From NCBI GenBank assembly GCA_004297305.1, contig SCTR01000006.1:132129-196128 (forward strand): a stretch of DNA of 64,000 bases, in the 5' to 3' direction. Positions 55,928-64,000 of this stretch are shown in pieces. The translations under genes and the position numbers were made by a program. Source of the stretch: Actinomycetota bacterium (GTDB lineage Bacteria; Actinomycetota; Actinomycetes; S36-B12; FW305-bin1). The notes beneath the pieces are model-generated. The model ran no database searches and was not told the origin of the DNA. It was given only the letters and a program-made list of their open reading frames with translations. Every line of letters begins with the position of its first letter. The first letter of the stretch is position 1.

Positions 55928-57790
55928 GTGACGAAGAACATAGTCCAGCTCGATGAGGTCATCATCCGGTTCGCCGGTGACTCCGGCGACGGCATGCAGC
56001 TGACCGGAGATCGCTTCACCTCGTCGACGGCGATCCTCGGCAACGACCTGTCGACACTGCCGGACTTCCCGGCCGAGATCCGGGCGCCAACGGGCACCCT
56101 TCCGGGCGTCTCGGCCTTCCAGTTGCACTTCGCCGATCACGACATCATGACGCCCGGCGACGCGCCGAACGTCCTGGTGGCGATGAACCCGGCCGCTCTC
56201 AAGGCGAACCTCGCCGACGTCCCGCGCGGCGCCGACCTCATCATCAACACCGACGAGTTCACCAAGCGCAACCTCGCCAAGGTCGGCTACCTCACCGACC
56301 CGCTCGAGGACGGGTCGCTGGAGTCCTGGTCGCTGCACCTGATCCCGCTCACCTCGCTCACCGTCGAGGCGCTCAAGGACTTCGACGTATCGAAGAAGGA
56401 CGCCGAGCGGGCCAAGAACATGTTCGCCCTGGGCCTGCTGTCGTGGCTGTACAACCGGCCGCCGGAGAGCACGCTGGCGTTCCTGCAGGAGAAGTTCGGC
56501 CGCAAGCCGGAGATCCTCGCCGCCAACATCGCCGCCTTCCAGGCCGGCTGGTCGTACGGCGAGACCACCGAGGACTTCGCCGTCCAGTACGAGGTGAAGC
56601 CGGCGATCATGCCGGCAGGCACCTACCGCAACATCTCCGGCAACCTGGCGCTGGCGTACGGACTGGTCGCCGCGGCGGTCCGCTCGTCACTGCCGATGTT
56701 CCTGGGCACGTACCCGATCACGCCGGCCAGCGACATCCTGCACGAGCTGAGCAAGCACAAGAAGTTCGGCATCACGACGTTCCAGGCCGAGGACGAGATC
56801 GCCGGCGTCGGTGCGGCGATCGGCGCGGCGTACGGCGGCGCCCTGGCGGTGACCACCACGTCGGGCCCCGGCGTCGCCCTCAAGAGCGAGGCGATCGGGT
56901 TGGCCGTCGCCCTCGAACTGCCGCTGGTGATCGTCGACGTGCAGCGCGGCGGCCCGTCGACCGGCCTGCCCACCAAGACCGAGCAGTCCGACCTGTTGCA
57001 GGCGATGTTCGGCCGCAACGGGGAGGCGCCGGTGCCGATCGTCGCGCCCCGGTCGCCGGCCGACTGTTTCGACGCCGCGATCGAGGCCTGCCGGATCGCC
57101 ACGACCTACCGCACGCCGGTGTTCCTGCTGTCCGACGGCTACTTGGCCAACGGTTCCGAGCCCTGGCAGGTCCCCGACGTCGCCACGCTGCCCGATCTCA
57201 CCGTCGAGTTCGCCACCGAGCCCAACCACACGACCGCCGACGGCACCGAAGTCTTCTGGCCGTTCAAGCGTGACCCGCAGACCCTCGCGCGGCCGTGGGC
57301 AGTCCCGGGCACTCCCGGTCTGGAGCACCGCATCGGCGGGCTGGAGAAGGCCGACGGCTCCGGCAACATCTCGTACGACCCGGCCAACCACGACCTCATG
57401 GTCCGGACCCGGGCGGCGAAGGTCGACGGGATCGCCGCCGACATCGGTGGGCTGGAGGTCGAGGACCCGAACGGCGGCGCCGAGGTGCTGGTGCTCGGGT
57501 GGGGGTCGACGTACGGCCCGATCGGCGCGGCCTGCCGGCTGGTGCGGGCCAAGGGCCTCAAGGTCGCCCAGGCACATCTGCGCAACCTCAACCCCTTCCC
57601 CGCCGACACCGGCGACGTGCTCGCGCGCTACCGGCGGGTGATCGTGCCGGAGATGAACCTCGGTCAGCTCGCCCTGCTGATCCGCGGTCGGTACCTCGTG
57701 GACGCCCTGCCGTACAACTCCGTGCGCGGTATGCCGTTCAAGTCCGACGAACTCGCCGATGTCATCGAGAACGTCCTGAAGGAGCTCTAG
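55928..57790 (+). CDS. korA: 2-oxoglutarate:ferredoxin oxidoreductase, alpha subunit (gamma–alpha fusion)
   Basis: 620 residues. The gamma-type domain (~10–185) opens with EVIIRFAGDSGDGMQLTGD. The alpha (pyrimidine-binding) domain (~200–390) has FLGTYPITPASDILHEL, QAEDEIAGVGAAIGAAYGG and VDVQRGGPSTGLPTKTEQSD. The transketolase C-terminal-like domain follows. With KorB it oxidises 2-oxoglutarate to succinyl-CoA in a CoA- and ferredoxin-dependent TCA step. GTG 55928; korB follows with no gap. Confidence 0.96.
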   Translation: MTKNIVQLDEVIIRFAGDSGDGMQLTGDRFTSSTAILGNDLSTLPDFPAEIRAPTGTLPGVSAFQLHFADHDIMTPGDAPNVLVAMNPAALKANLADVPRGADLIINTDEFTKRNLAKVGYLTDPLEDGSLESWSLHLIPLTSLTVEALKDFDVSKKDAERAKNMFALGLLSWLYNRPPESTLAFLQEKFGRKPEILAANIAAFQAGWSYGETTEDFAVQYEVKPAIMPAGTYRNISGNLALAYGLVAAAVRSSLPMFLGTYPITPASDILHELSKHKKFGITTFQAEDEIAGVGAAIGAAYGGALAVTTTSGPGVALKSEAIGLAVALELPLVIVDVQRGGPSTGLPTKTEQSDLLQAMFGRNGEAPVPIVAPRSPADCFDAAIEACRIATTYRTPVFLLSDGYLANGSEPWQVPDVATLPDLTVEFATEPNHTTADGTEVFWPFKRDPQTLARPWAVPGTPGLEHRIGGLEKADGSGNISYDPANHDLMVRTRAAKVDGIAADIGGLEVEDPNGGAEVLVLGWGSTYGPIGAACRLVRAKGLKVAQAHLRNLNPFPADTGDVLARYRRVIVPEMNLGQLALLIRGRYLVDALPYNSVRGMPFKSDELADVIENVLKEL

Positions 57791-58855
57791 ATGAGTACCG
57801 AGACCGTCGACCTCGGGATCCCAGCGCTGCGCGACGTCCCCAAGACCGACGCCAAGCAGTCCGCGAAGGACTTCAAAACCGACCAGGAGGTTCGCTGGTG
57901 CCCGGGCTGCGGGGACTACGCGATCCTCGCGGGCGTGCAGTCGTTCCTGCCGGAGCTGGGACTGCGCAAGGAGAACATCGTCTTCGTCTCCGGCATCGGC
58001 TGCTCGTCCCGGTTCCCGTACTACATGAACACCTACGGGATGCATTCGATCCACGGCCGGGCACCGGCGATCGCGACCGGCCTGTCGGTATCGCGGGCCG
58101 ATCTGTCGGTCTGGGTCGTCACCGGTGACGGCGACGCCCTGTCGATCGGCGGCAACCACCTGATCCATGCGCTGCGCCGCAACGTCAATCTCAAGATCCT
58201 GCTGTTCAACAACCGGATCTACGGGCTGACGAAGGGCCAGTACTCGCCGACCTCGGAAGCCGGCAAGATCACCAAGTCGACCCCGATGGGGTCCGTCGAC
58301 CACCCGTTCAACCCGGTGTCGCTGGCGCTGGGAGCCGAGGCCAGCTTCGTCGCGCGGACCATCGACTCCGACCGCAAGCACCTGACCGACACGCTGCGCG
58401 CCGCAGCGCTGCACGAGGGAACGGCCCTGGTCGAGATCTACCAGAACTGCAACATCTTCAACGACGGCGCGTGGGATCCGTTGAAGGACAGCGACACCCG
58501 CGACGACGCACTGCTGCGCCTGGTCCATGGCGAGCCGCTGCGCCTCGGTGCGCAGGGCGAGCGCGGCGTGGTCCGCGACGACCGTGGCCGGCTCGCGGTG
58601 GTCGACGTCGCCGAGGTGGGCGAGGACGCCCTGCTGGTCCACGACGCGCACGACCCGGACCCGTCGCAGGCGTTCGCGCTGTCACGCCTGTCGAACCCGG
58701 ACACGCTGGCCGACACCCCGATCGGGGTCTTCCGTGACGTGAGCCGGCCGGTGTACGACCGCGGCGTGCGCGAGCAGCTCGCGACCGCACAGGCCGGCGG
58801 CCGGGGCGACCTGCAGTCCCTGCTGTACGGCAAGGACACCTGGACGATCGCCTGA
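57791..58855 (+). CDS. korB: 2-oxoglutarate:ferredoxin oxidoreductase, beta subunit
   Basis: 354 residues. Cysteines in RWCPGCGDYAIL and GIGCSSRFPYYMNTYG plus one downstream are placed for the single 4Fe-4S cluster. The TPP motif runs from VTGDGDALSIGGNHLIHALR to the NN of LFNNRIYGLTKGQYSPTS. The C-terminal ~90 residues extend past the TPP domain, as in the mycobacterial enzyme. Start ATG directly abuts the korA stop (TAGATG). Confidence 0.96.
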   Translation: MSTETVDLGIPALRDVPKTDAKQSAKDFKTDQEVRWCPGCGDYAILAGVQSFLPELGLRKENIVFVSGIGCSSRFPYYMNTYGMHSIHGRAPAIATGLSVSRADLSVWVVTGDGDALSIGGNHLIHALRRNVNLKILLFNNRIYGLTKGQYSPTSEAGKITKSTPMGSVDHPFNPVSLALGAEASFVARTIDSDRKHLTDTLRAAALHEGTALVEIYQNCNIFNDGAWDPLKDSDTRDDALLRLVHGEPLRLGAQGERGVVRDDRGRLAVVDVAEVGEDALLVHDAHDPDPSQAFALSRLSNPDTLADTPIGVFRDVSRPVYDRGVREQLATAQAGGRGDLQSLLYGKDTWTIA

Positions 58856-58970
58856 GTCAGCCGGCTCCGTCGTCGGCGATCCGGTGCGCCACCCGACATC
58901 ATGGCAACGGCACCGCGGCGAACACCGTCTCGACGGTGCCGGCTCGCACCGGGCGAGGTGTGCCGGATCG

Positions 58971-59990
58971 TCAGGCGGTGCGGGTGACGACGTAGTCGCA
59001 GAGCAATTCCAGCGCCGCCCGCGCCGGTACGTCGGGCAACGCCGTCAAGGTGGCGCGCGCGTCGGCGGCCCACTGCCCGGCGATCTGCCGTGCCTGCGCG
59101 AGCGCCGGATGCGAACGCAACAGCGCCAGCGCTTCGGTGTGCTCCGCCTCGTCGACCAACGGGCGCGACAGCAGGTCCCGCAGACGCTCGTCGGCGACGG
59201 CTGTCGAACCCTGCACCAGCAGACCGGTCAGCGTCGGGATGCCCTCCCGGAGGTCGGTGCCGGCCACCTTGCCCGATTGCGCCACCTCGCCGGCGATGTC
59301 GACCAGGTCGTCGCTGAGCTGGAAGGCCACCCCGATCCGCTCGCCGAAGCGGGTCAGCGTCTCGGTCGTGGCGGCATCGGCGCCGGACAGCATGGCGCCG
59401 AACCGGCCGGAGGTCGCGATCAGCGAGCCGGTCTTGTCCGCCAGGACCTGCAGATGGTGGTCCACCGGATCGACGCCGGGCGCGGGGCCGACGGTCTCGC
59501 GGATCTGGCCGGTGCACAGCCGCTCGAACGTCTTCGCCTGCACCCGAACGGCTTCCGGCCCGAGGTCGGCGAGGATGTCCGACGCCCGCGCGAACAGGAA
59601 GTCGCCGGTGAGGATGGCGACGGTGTTGTCCCACCGGGCGTTCGCCGACGGCGCCCCGCGTCGCAGCGGCGCCTCGTCCATCACGTCGTCGTGGTAGAGG
59701 GTGGCCAGGTGGGTCAGCTCGACGACGACCGCCGCCGGGATCACACCGGGTGCGGCCGGGTCGCCGAAGCAGGACGCCAGCAGGACCAGCAGCGGCCGGA
59801 AACGCTTGCCGCCGGCGTCGACGAGGTGCCGTGAGGTCTCGGTGACGAACGGGTAGTCGCTGGCCACGGCGGCGCGCAGCGCCTCCTCGACCCGGACGAG
59901 CTGCTCGCTCAGCTCGGCCACCAGCGCCGGGTCGGCGGCGGCCAACCCGGCGGGCACGGTCGCCCCGCGCGGCGCCTCGGCGGTCGTCAT
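58971..59990 (-). CDS. Trans-polyprenyl diphosphate synthase (probably menaquinone side chain)
   Basis: 339-residue all-trans prenyltransferase. GGKRFRPLLVLL, the first Asp-rich motif DDVMDEAPLRRG, and the second, LSDDLVDIAG, are present. ATG 59990 was chosen because the upstream frame reads antisense nuoN sequence. It is transcribed after nuoN with a 23-bp gap, and this position next to complex I genes is shared with Streptomyces; hence a quinone role is inferred. Chain length cannot be assigned confidently. Confidence 0.92.
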   Translation of the reverse strand: MTTAEAPRGATVPAGLAAADPALVAELSEQLVRVEEALRAAVASDYPFVTETSRHLVDAGGKRFRPLLVLLASCFGDPAAPGVIPAAVVVELTHLATLYHDDVMDEAPLRRGAPSANARWDNTVAILTGDFLFARASDILADLGPEAVRVQAKTFERLCTGQIRETVGPAPGVDPVDHHLQVLADKTGSLIATSGRFGAMLSGADAATTETLTRFGERIGVAFQLSDDLVDIAGEVAQSGKVAGTDLREGIPTLTGLLVQGSTAVADERLRDLLSRPLVDEAEHTEALALLRSHPALAQARQIAGQWAADARATLTALPDVPARAALELLCDYVVTRTA

Positions 59991-60013
59991 GGGGTTCAGG
60001 GTACGGGCGGGTC

Positions 60014-61579
60014 TCAGCGCACGAACACGTCGGCGCGCTGCACCAGGTCCAGCACCGGCTGCGGCGCGATGCCCAGGACCACGGTCACGGCCACCCCCGC
60101 CGCCAGCGCCGTCGAGGTGAACAGGCTGGGCACCACGACGCGGGGGCCGTCGGCGGGCGGTTCGGAGAAGAACATCAGCACGATGACGCGGACGTAGAAG
60201 AACGCCGCGACGGCACTGGCGAGGACCGCGACGATCACCAGCGGCGTCGCACCGCCCTCGACCGCGGCCGAGAACACCGCGAACTTGCCGATGAAGCCAC
60301 TGGTGAGCGGGATTCCCGCGAGCGCCAGCAGGAACACCGCGAACGCCGTGGCGACCAGCGGTGACCGCTTGCCCAGCCCCGCCCACTGCGACAGGTGGGT
60401 CGCCTCGCCCGTGCCGTCCCGGACCAGCGAGACCACCGCGAACGCGCCGATCGTGGTGAAGCCGTAGGCCAGCAGGTAGAACTCCGTGCCCGCGAGCCCG
60501 GACTGGTTGGTCGCGATCACGCCCAGCAGCAGGAAGCCGGCGTGTGCCACCGACGAGTACGCGAGCATCCGCTTGATGTCGCTCTGCGTCAGCGCGACGA
60601 CCGAGCCGATGACCATGGTGAGGATCGCGATGATCCACATCATCGGCCGCCAGTCCCACTGCAGACCGCCGAGGGCGACGTACATGACCCGCAGCAGCGC
60701 GCCGAATGCCGCGACCTTCACGCAGGTCGACATGAAGCCGGTGATCGCGGTCGGCGCGCCCTGGTAGACGTCCGGCGTCCACTGGTGGAACGGCGCGGCG
60801 GACACCTTGAACAGCAGCCCGACGCTCAGCAGCGCGACGCCGGCGATGAGCAGCCCGGACTCTCCCGGCTTGGCTGCCAGCGCGTCGGCGATGCCGCCCA
60901 GATCGATGGTCCCCGCGAAGCCGTAGACCAGGGCGGATCCGTAGAGGAAGAACGCCGAGCTGAACGCACCGAGGACGAAGTACTTCATCGCCGCTTCCTG
61001 CGACAGCAGCCGGCGCCGGCGAGCCAGGCCGACCAGCAGGTACAGCGGCAGGGACATGACCTCCAGCGCCACGAACATGGTCAGCAGGTCGCTGGCGGCA
61101 GGGAAGACCAGCATCCCGCCGACGGAGAACAGGAACAGCGGCCAGACCTCGGTCTGCAGCCAGCCGAGCCGGGTGAACTCCCGCTCGTCCTGCGACCCCG
61201 GCAGCGCGGAGGCGCGGGGAGTGAAGGCGTCACCGGCCGGATCCACCTTGCGCTCGGCGATCAGCAGGGCAGCGCAGAAGGCCAGCACGAGAATCGTGCC
61301 CTGCATGAACAGCGTGGGCCCGTCGACCGCGACCGAACCCTCCGCGGTCAGCTCGTTGGTCCCCGCCGTACGGATCACGAAGACGAACGCCACGACGAGG
61401 GCCGCCAGCGCCAGCACCAGCTGGACCGACCGGCGGGCCCGTCGCGGGACGAAGGCCTCGACCAGCACCGCGAGTACGGCGGCACCGAGGACGACGAGGA
61501 TCGGCGCCAGCGCGGCGTACTCGATGGTGGGTGCGGTGAACGGCCGCGGCGCCTCCGCGGCGGCCAGCAGCGCGATCAC
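60014..61579 (-). CDS. nuoN: NADH-quinone oxidoreductase subunit N
   Basis: 521-residue antiporter-like proton-channel subunit of complex I with ~14 predicted membrane helices. EVMSLPLYLLVG holds the conserved helix-5 Glu; LLFKVSAAPFHQWTPDVYQG holds the helix-7 Lys and the Pro/His segment; LTQSDIKRMLAYSSVAHAGF is the mid-protein signature. GTG 61579 overlaps the nuoM stop (GTGA). Confidence 0.97.
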   Translation of the reverse strand: MIALLAAAEAPRPFTAPTIEYAALAPILVVLGAAVLAVLVEAFVPRRARRSVQLVLALAALVVAFVFVIRTAGTNELTAEGSVAVDGPTLFMQGTILVLAFCAALLIAERKVDPAGDAFTPRASALPGSQDEREFTRLGWLQTEVWPLFLFSVGGMLVFPAASDLLTMFVALEVMSLPLYLLVGLARRRRLLSQEAAMKYFVLGAFSSAFFLYGSALVYGFAGTIDLGGIADALAAKPGESGLLIAGVALLSVGLLFKVSAAPFHQWTPDVYQGAPTAITGFMSTCVKVAAFGALLRVMYVALGGLQWDWRPMMWIIAILTMVIGSVVALTQSDIKRMLAYSSVAHAGFLLLGVIATNQSGLAGTEFYLLAYGFTTIGAFAVVSLVRDGTGEATHLSQWAGLGKRSPLVATAFAVFLLALAGIPLTSGFIGKFAVFSAAVEGGATPLVIVAVLASAVAAFFYVRVIVLMFFSEPPADGPRVVVPSLFTSTALAAGVAVTVVLGIAPQPVLDLVQRADVFVR

Positions 61580-63120
61580 GGCGCGTTCCCTTCGGCCACA
61601 GGAGCGACAGCAGGCGGCGGATCAGTGGCACCGACCTGCTCCATGGTGCGTTCGACGGCCGGATTCACCACGTCCAGCACGGGCTTCGGGAACACCCCGA
61701 GCGCGATGATGATCGCGATCACCGGCGCGATGGCGACGACCTCGCGGGTGCGCAGGTCGGTCACCTTCTCCACCCCCGGCCGCACCGGGCCGGTCATGGT
61801 GCGCTGGTACAGCAACAGGATGTACAGCGCGGCCAGGATGATCCCGACCGTCGCCACCGCCCCCACCCAGGGGTATCGCGCGAAGGTGCCGACCAGGACC
61901 AGGAACTCGCTGACGAAACTCGACAACCCGGGCAGGGCCAGCGAGGACAACCCGGCGACCAGGAACAGCCCGGCCAGGATGGGCGCGACCGTCGAAACGC
62001 CGCCGTAGTCGGCGACGAGGTTCGAGCCCCGGCGCGAGATCAGGAATCCGCCGATGAGGAACAACGCGGCGGTGGAGAAGCCGTGGTTGACCATGTACAG
62101 CGTCGAACCGCTCTGCCCCTGTGTGGTGAACACGAAGATGCCGAGCGTGATGAAGCCGAAGTGCGAGATCGAGGTGTAGGCGATGAGCCGCTTGATGTCG
62201 CTCTGCCCGATGGCCACCAAGGCGCCGTAGATGATGCCCACCAGGCACATCGCGATGATCACCGGCGCGTAGAAGTCCGACGCCGCGGGGAAGATCGGCA
62301 GGCAGTACCGCAGCATGCCGAAGGTGCCGACCTTGTCCAGCACGCCCACCAGCAGGACCGCGGAGCCCGGAGTCGATGCGGCGGCGGCGTCGGGCAGCCA
62401 GGTGTGGAACGGCCACAACGGCGCCTTCACCGCGAAGGCGAAGAAGAAGCCGAGGAATAGCAGCTTCTGGGTGTTCGGGTCCATGGACAGGTTCGTCAGG
62501 GCGACGAAGTCGAACGTGCCGGTCCCCAGTTCCTGCCCGGAGACCACGTACAGGCCGATCAGCGAGGCGAGCATGAGCAGGCCGCCGAGCAGGCTGTAGA
62601 GCAGGAACTTCACCGCGGCGTACGACCGCTGGGCCCCGCCGTACCGCCCGATCAGGAAGTACATCGGGATCAGCATGGCTTCGAAGAACACGTAGAACAG
62701 GAAGACGTCGGTCGAGGCGAAGACCCCGATCATCATCGTCTCGAGGACCAGCAGCAGCGCGAAATAGCCCTTGACGCTGCCGGATCCGGCGGAGTGCTCG
62801 ACGTCGTGCCAGCCCGCCAGGATCACCACCGGGACGAGCACGGCTGCCAACGCGATGAGCACCAAGGCGATGCCGTCGACGCCGAGGGAGTACGAGATCC
62901 CGAACGCCGGAATCCAGTTGTGCTGCTCGACGAGCTGGAACGGTTCGGTCGACGAGCCGTCGAAGGCCAGCGCGGCACCGACGGTGAGCGCGAGCACGAC
63001 CAGCGAGACGGCGAACGCCAGTTGCTTGGCCAGCGCGTCGCGGCCCTTCGGCAGGGCGGCGACGGCCACGGCACCGACCAGCGGCACCGCTCCCATCACG
63101 GTGAGCCACGGGAAGCTCAT
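61576..63120 (-). CDS. nuoM: NADH-quinone oxidoreductase subunit M
   Basis: 514-residue antiporter-like membrane subunit. YVFFEAMLIPMYFLIGRYGG holds the conserved Glu, FAVKAPLWPFHTWLPDAAAA the Lys and His, and IGQSDIKRLIAYTSISHFGF the family motif. ~14 helices. ATG 63120 overlaps the nuoL stop (ATGA) and its stop overlaps nuoN, so the three genes are coupled. Confidence 0.97.
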   Translation of the reverse strand: MSFPWLTVMGAVPLVGAVAVAALPKGRDALAKQLAFAVSLVVLALTVGAALAFDGSSTEPFQLVEQHNWIPAFGISYSLGVDGIALVLIALAAVLVPVVILAGWHDVEHSAGSGSVKGYFALLLVLETMMIGVFASTDVFLFYVFFEAMLIPMYFLIGRYGGAQRSYAAVKFLLYSLLGGLLMLASLIGLYVVSGQELGTGTFDFVALTNLSMDPNTQKLLFLGFFFAFAVKAPLWPFHTWLPDAAAASTPGSAVLLVGVLDKVGTFGMLRYCLPIFPAASDFYAPVIIAMCLVGIIYGALVAIGQSDIKRLIAYTSISHFGFITLGIFVFTTQGQSGSTLYMVNHGFSTAALFLIGGFLISRRGSNLVADYGGVSTVAPILAGLFLVAGLSSLALPGLSSFVSEFLVLVGTFARYPWVGAVATVGIILAALYILLLYQRTMTGPVRPGVEKVTDLRTREVVAIAPVIAIIIALGVFPKPVLDVVNPAVERTMEQVGATDPPPAVAPVAEGNAP

Positions 63121-64000
63121 GAGATCCTCACGATCGCGAGCGCGAGCAGCAGCACCAGCGCGCCGCCGACCATCGACAGGGCGTACGAGCGGGCGAAACC
63201 GGTCTGGACCCGCCGCAGCCGTCCCGAGCTACCGCCGATCACCGCCGCGAAACCGTTGACCGCCCCGTCGATCACGCGGTTGTCGAACCACACCAGGAAC
63301 CGGGTGAGGTACTGCCCGGGCCGCATGAACAGCGACTCGTTGACCGCGTCGCCGTAGAGGTCCTGGCGGGCCGCGACGGTCACCGGGGACACCGCGATCG
63401 GCGCGGTGACCGGCACGGCCTGCGCGGCGTACTGCCGCCACGCCAACGCGGCACCGGCGAGCACCAGCAGCAGCGTCAACGGGATCGTCAGCCAGGTCGG
63501 CGGGCCGCCGGTCGCTTCCTGGTAGCCGGTGACCGGCTCCAGCCAGGTCTCGATGTTGGCGACGAACAGCAGGAACATGCCGCCGAACACCGAACCGAAC
63601 GCCAGCACGATCATCGGCGACGTCATCACCGACGGCGACTCGTGCGGGTGGACGCCGTCGTCCCAGCGCGCCTTGCCGAAGAAGGTCATCGCCATGATGC
63701 GGGTCATGTAGTAGCCGGTCACGCCGGCAGCCAGCATCGCGCAGAGCCCGACGAACCAATTCTGCGAGAACGCGACGTGGATGATCTCGTCCTTCGACCA
63801 GAAGCCGGCGAACGGCGGGATGCCGATGATCGCCAGATACCCCAGCCCGAAGGTGGCGAAGGTGAGGATCATCATCGCGCGCAGCGCGCCGTACCGCCGC
63901 ATGTTCACGTTGTCGTTCATGCCGTGCATGACCGAACCGGCACCGAGGAACAGGCCGGCCTTGAACATGCCGTGGGTCAGCAGATGGAAGATGGCGAAGA
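63117..64000 (-). CDS. nuoL: NADH-quinone oxidoreductase subunit L (5' part outside window)
   Basis: C-terminal ~293 residues of the largest antiporter-like subunit; the coding frame is open through the right edge (FHLLTHGMFKAGLFLGAGSV). LAIIGIPPFAGFWSKDEII and GYYMTRIMAMTFFGKARWDD are NuoL signatures, followed by the long lateral helix region and a last transmembrane helix. The rest of the nuo operon should lie to the right. Confidence 0.96.
   Translation of the reverse strand, partial: FAIFHLLTHGMFKAGLFLGAGSVMHGMNDNVNMRRYGALRAMMILTFATFGLGYLAIIGIPPFAGFWSKDEIIHVAFSQNWFVGLCAMLAAGVTGYYMTRIMAMTFFGKARWDDGVHPHESPSVMTSPMIVLAFGSVFGGMFLLFVANIETWLEPVTGYQEATGGPPTWLTIPLTLLLVLAGAALAWRQYAAQAVPVTAPIAVSPVTVAARQDLYGDAVNESLFMRPGQYLTRFLVWFDNRVIDGAVNGFAAVIGGSSGRLRRVQTGFARSYALSMVGGALVLLLALAIVRIS

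Noticed and set aside
58925-58940. Palindrome CACCGTCTCGACGGTG between convergent korB and the prenyl synthase gene as a bidirectional terminator
   Set aside because: The loop would be only 2 nt and no U tract is present on either side; it could as well be a protein site or chance.

Overview
The window is 64 kb of very GC-rich chromosomal DNA from an actinobacterium (class Actinomycetes; the order cannot be fixed from these data). The evidence is the GC-rich third codon positions, the frequent GTG and TTG starts, gene orders shared with Mycobacterium and Streptomyces, a cpaF–ssd operon divergent from a HAD-IB phosphatase gene (as in M. tuberculosis Rv3659c–Rv3661), rpmG–hadA–hadB, korAB, and a TTG-started rpoB.

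Layout. (1) 1–3357: the end of a tad/Flp pilus operon (cpaF, ssd) and a divergent HAD phosphatase. (2) 3358–4084: a 0.7-kb stretch with no convincing gene. (3) 4085–12849: a minus-strand chain of cell-wall precursor and metabolite-repair genes, transcribed glmM, glmS, acpS, nnr, alr, an alpha/beta hydrolase, a family-4 uracil-DNA glycosylase and tsaE. Most neighbours overlap by 4 bp. (4) 12924–50583: one of the longest conserved bacterial gene blocks, all on the minus strand. In transcription order: tRNA-Trp, secE, nusG, rplK, rplA; rplJ, rplL; rpoB, rpoC; a DUF4190-type membrane protein; rpsL, rpsG, fusA, tuf; the S10 and spc ribosomal protein clusters; secY, adk, map; infA, rpmJ, rpsM, rpsK, rpsD, rpoA, rplQ; truA; then rplM, rpsI. 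(5) 50823–54880: aspC (plus strand), an I78-like small protein, murB, hadB, hadA, rpmG, tRNA-Met and tRNA-Thr. (6) 55073–58855: tRNA-Tyr, yajQ and korAB. (7) 58971–64000: a polyprenyl diphosphate synthase, nuoN, nuoM and part of nuoL.

How the genes work together. Most of the window builds the ribosome, RNA polymerase, the Sec translocon and translation factors. Around it lie UDP-GlcNAc and peptidoglycan precursor synthesis (glmS, glmM, alr, murB), fatty-acid carrier activation and elongation (acpS, hadAB), and energy metabolism (KorAB, complex I, a probable menaquinone side-chain synthase). Readable control elements include near-identical sigma-A-type promoters for rplM, rpsL and rplJ (TTGACC, 17–18 bp, TAGCCT), an L10 leader with an attenuator, two candidate rpoB promoters, and -10 boxes placed for leaderless glmS and murB mRNAs.

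The only clearly accessory item is a NYN-domain (PIN-like nuclease) gene at 14309–14962. It is inserted on the opposite strand between truA and rplM, has less GC-rich codon use, and sits between near-identical ~67–77 bp direct repeats. Other points to check: RpoB carries Asn at the position of E. coli Ser531, short tandem duplications are unusually common (several in frame inside nnr, acpS and nusG), and a perfect hairpin lies inside the annotated start of truA. I saw no CRISPR array, transposase, prophage gene or rRNA.
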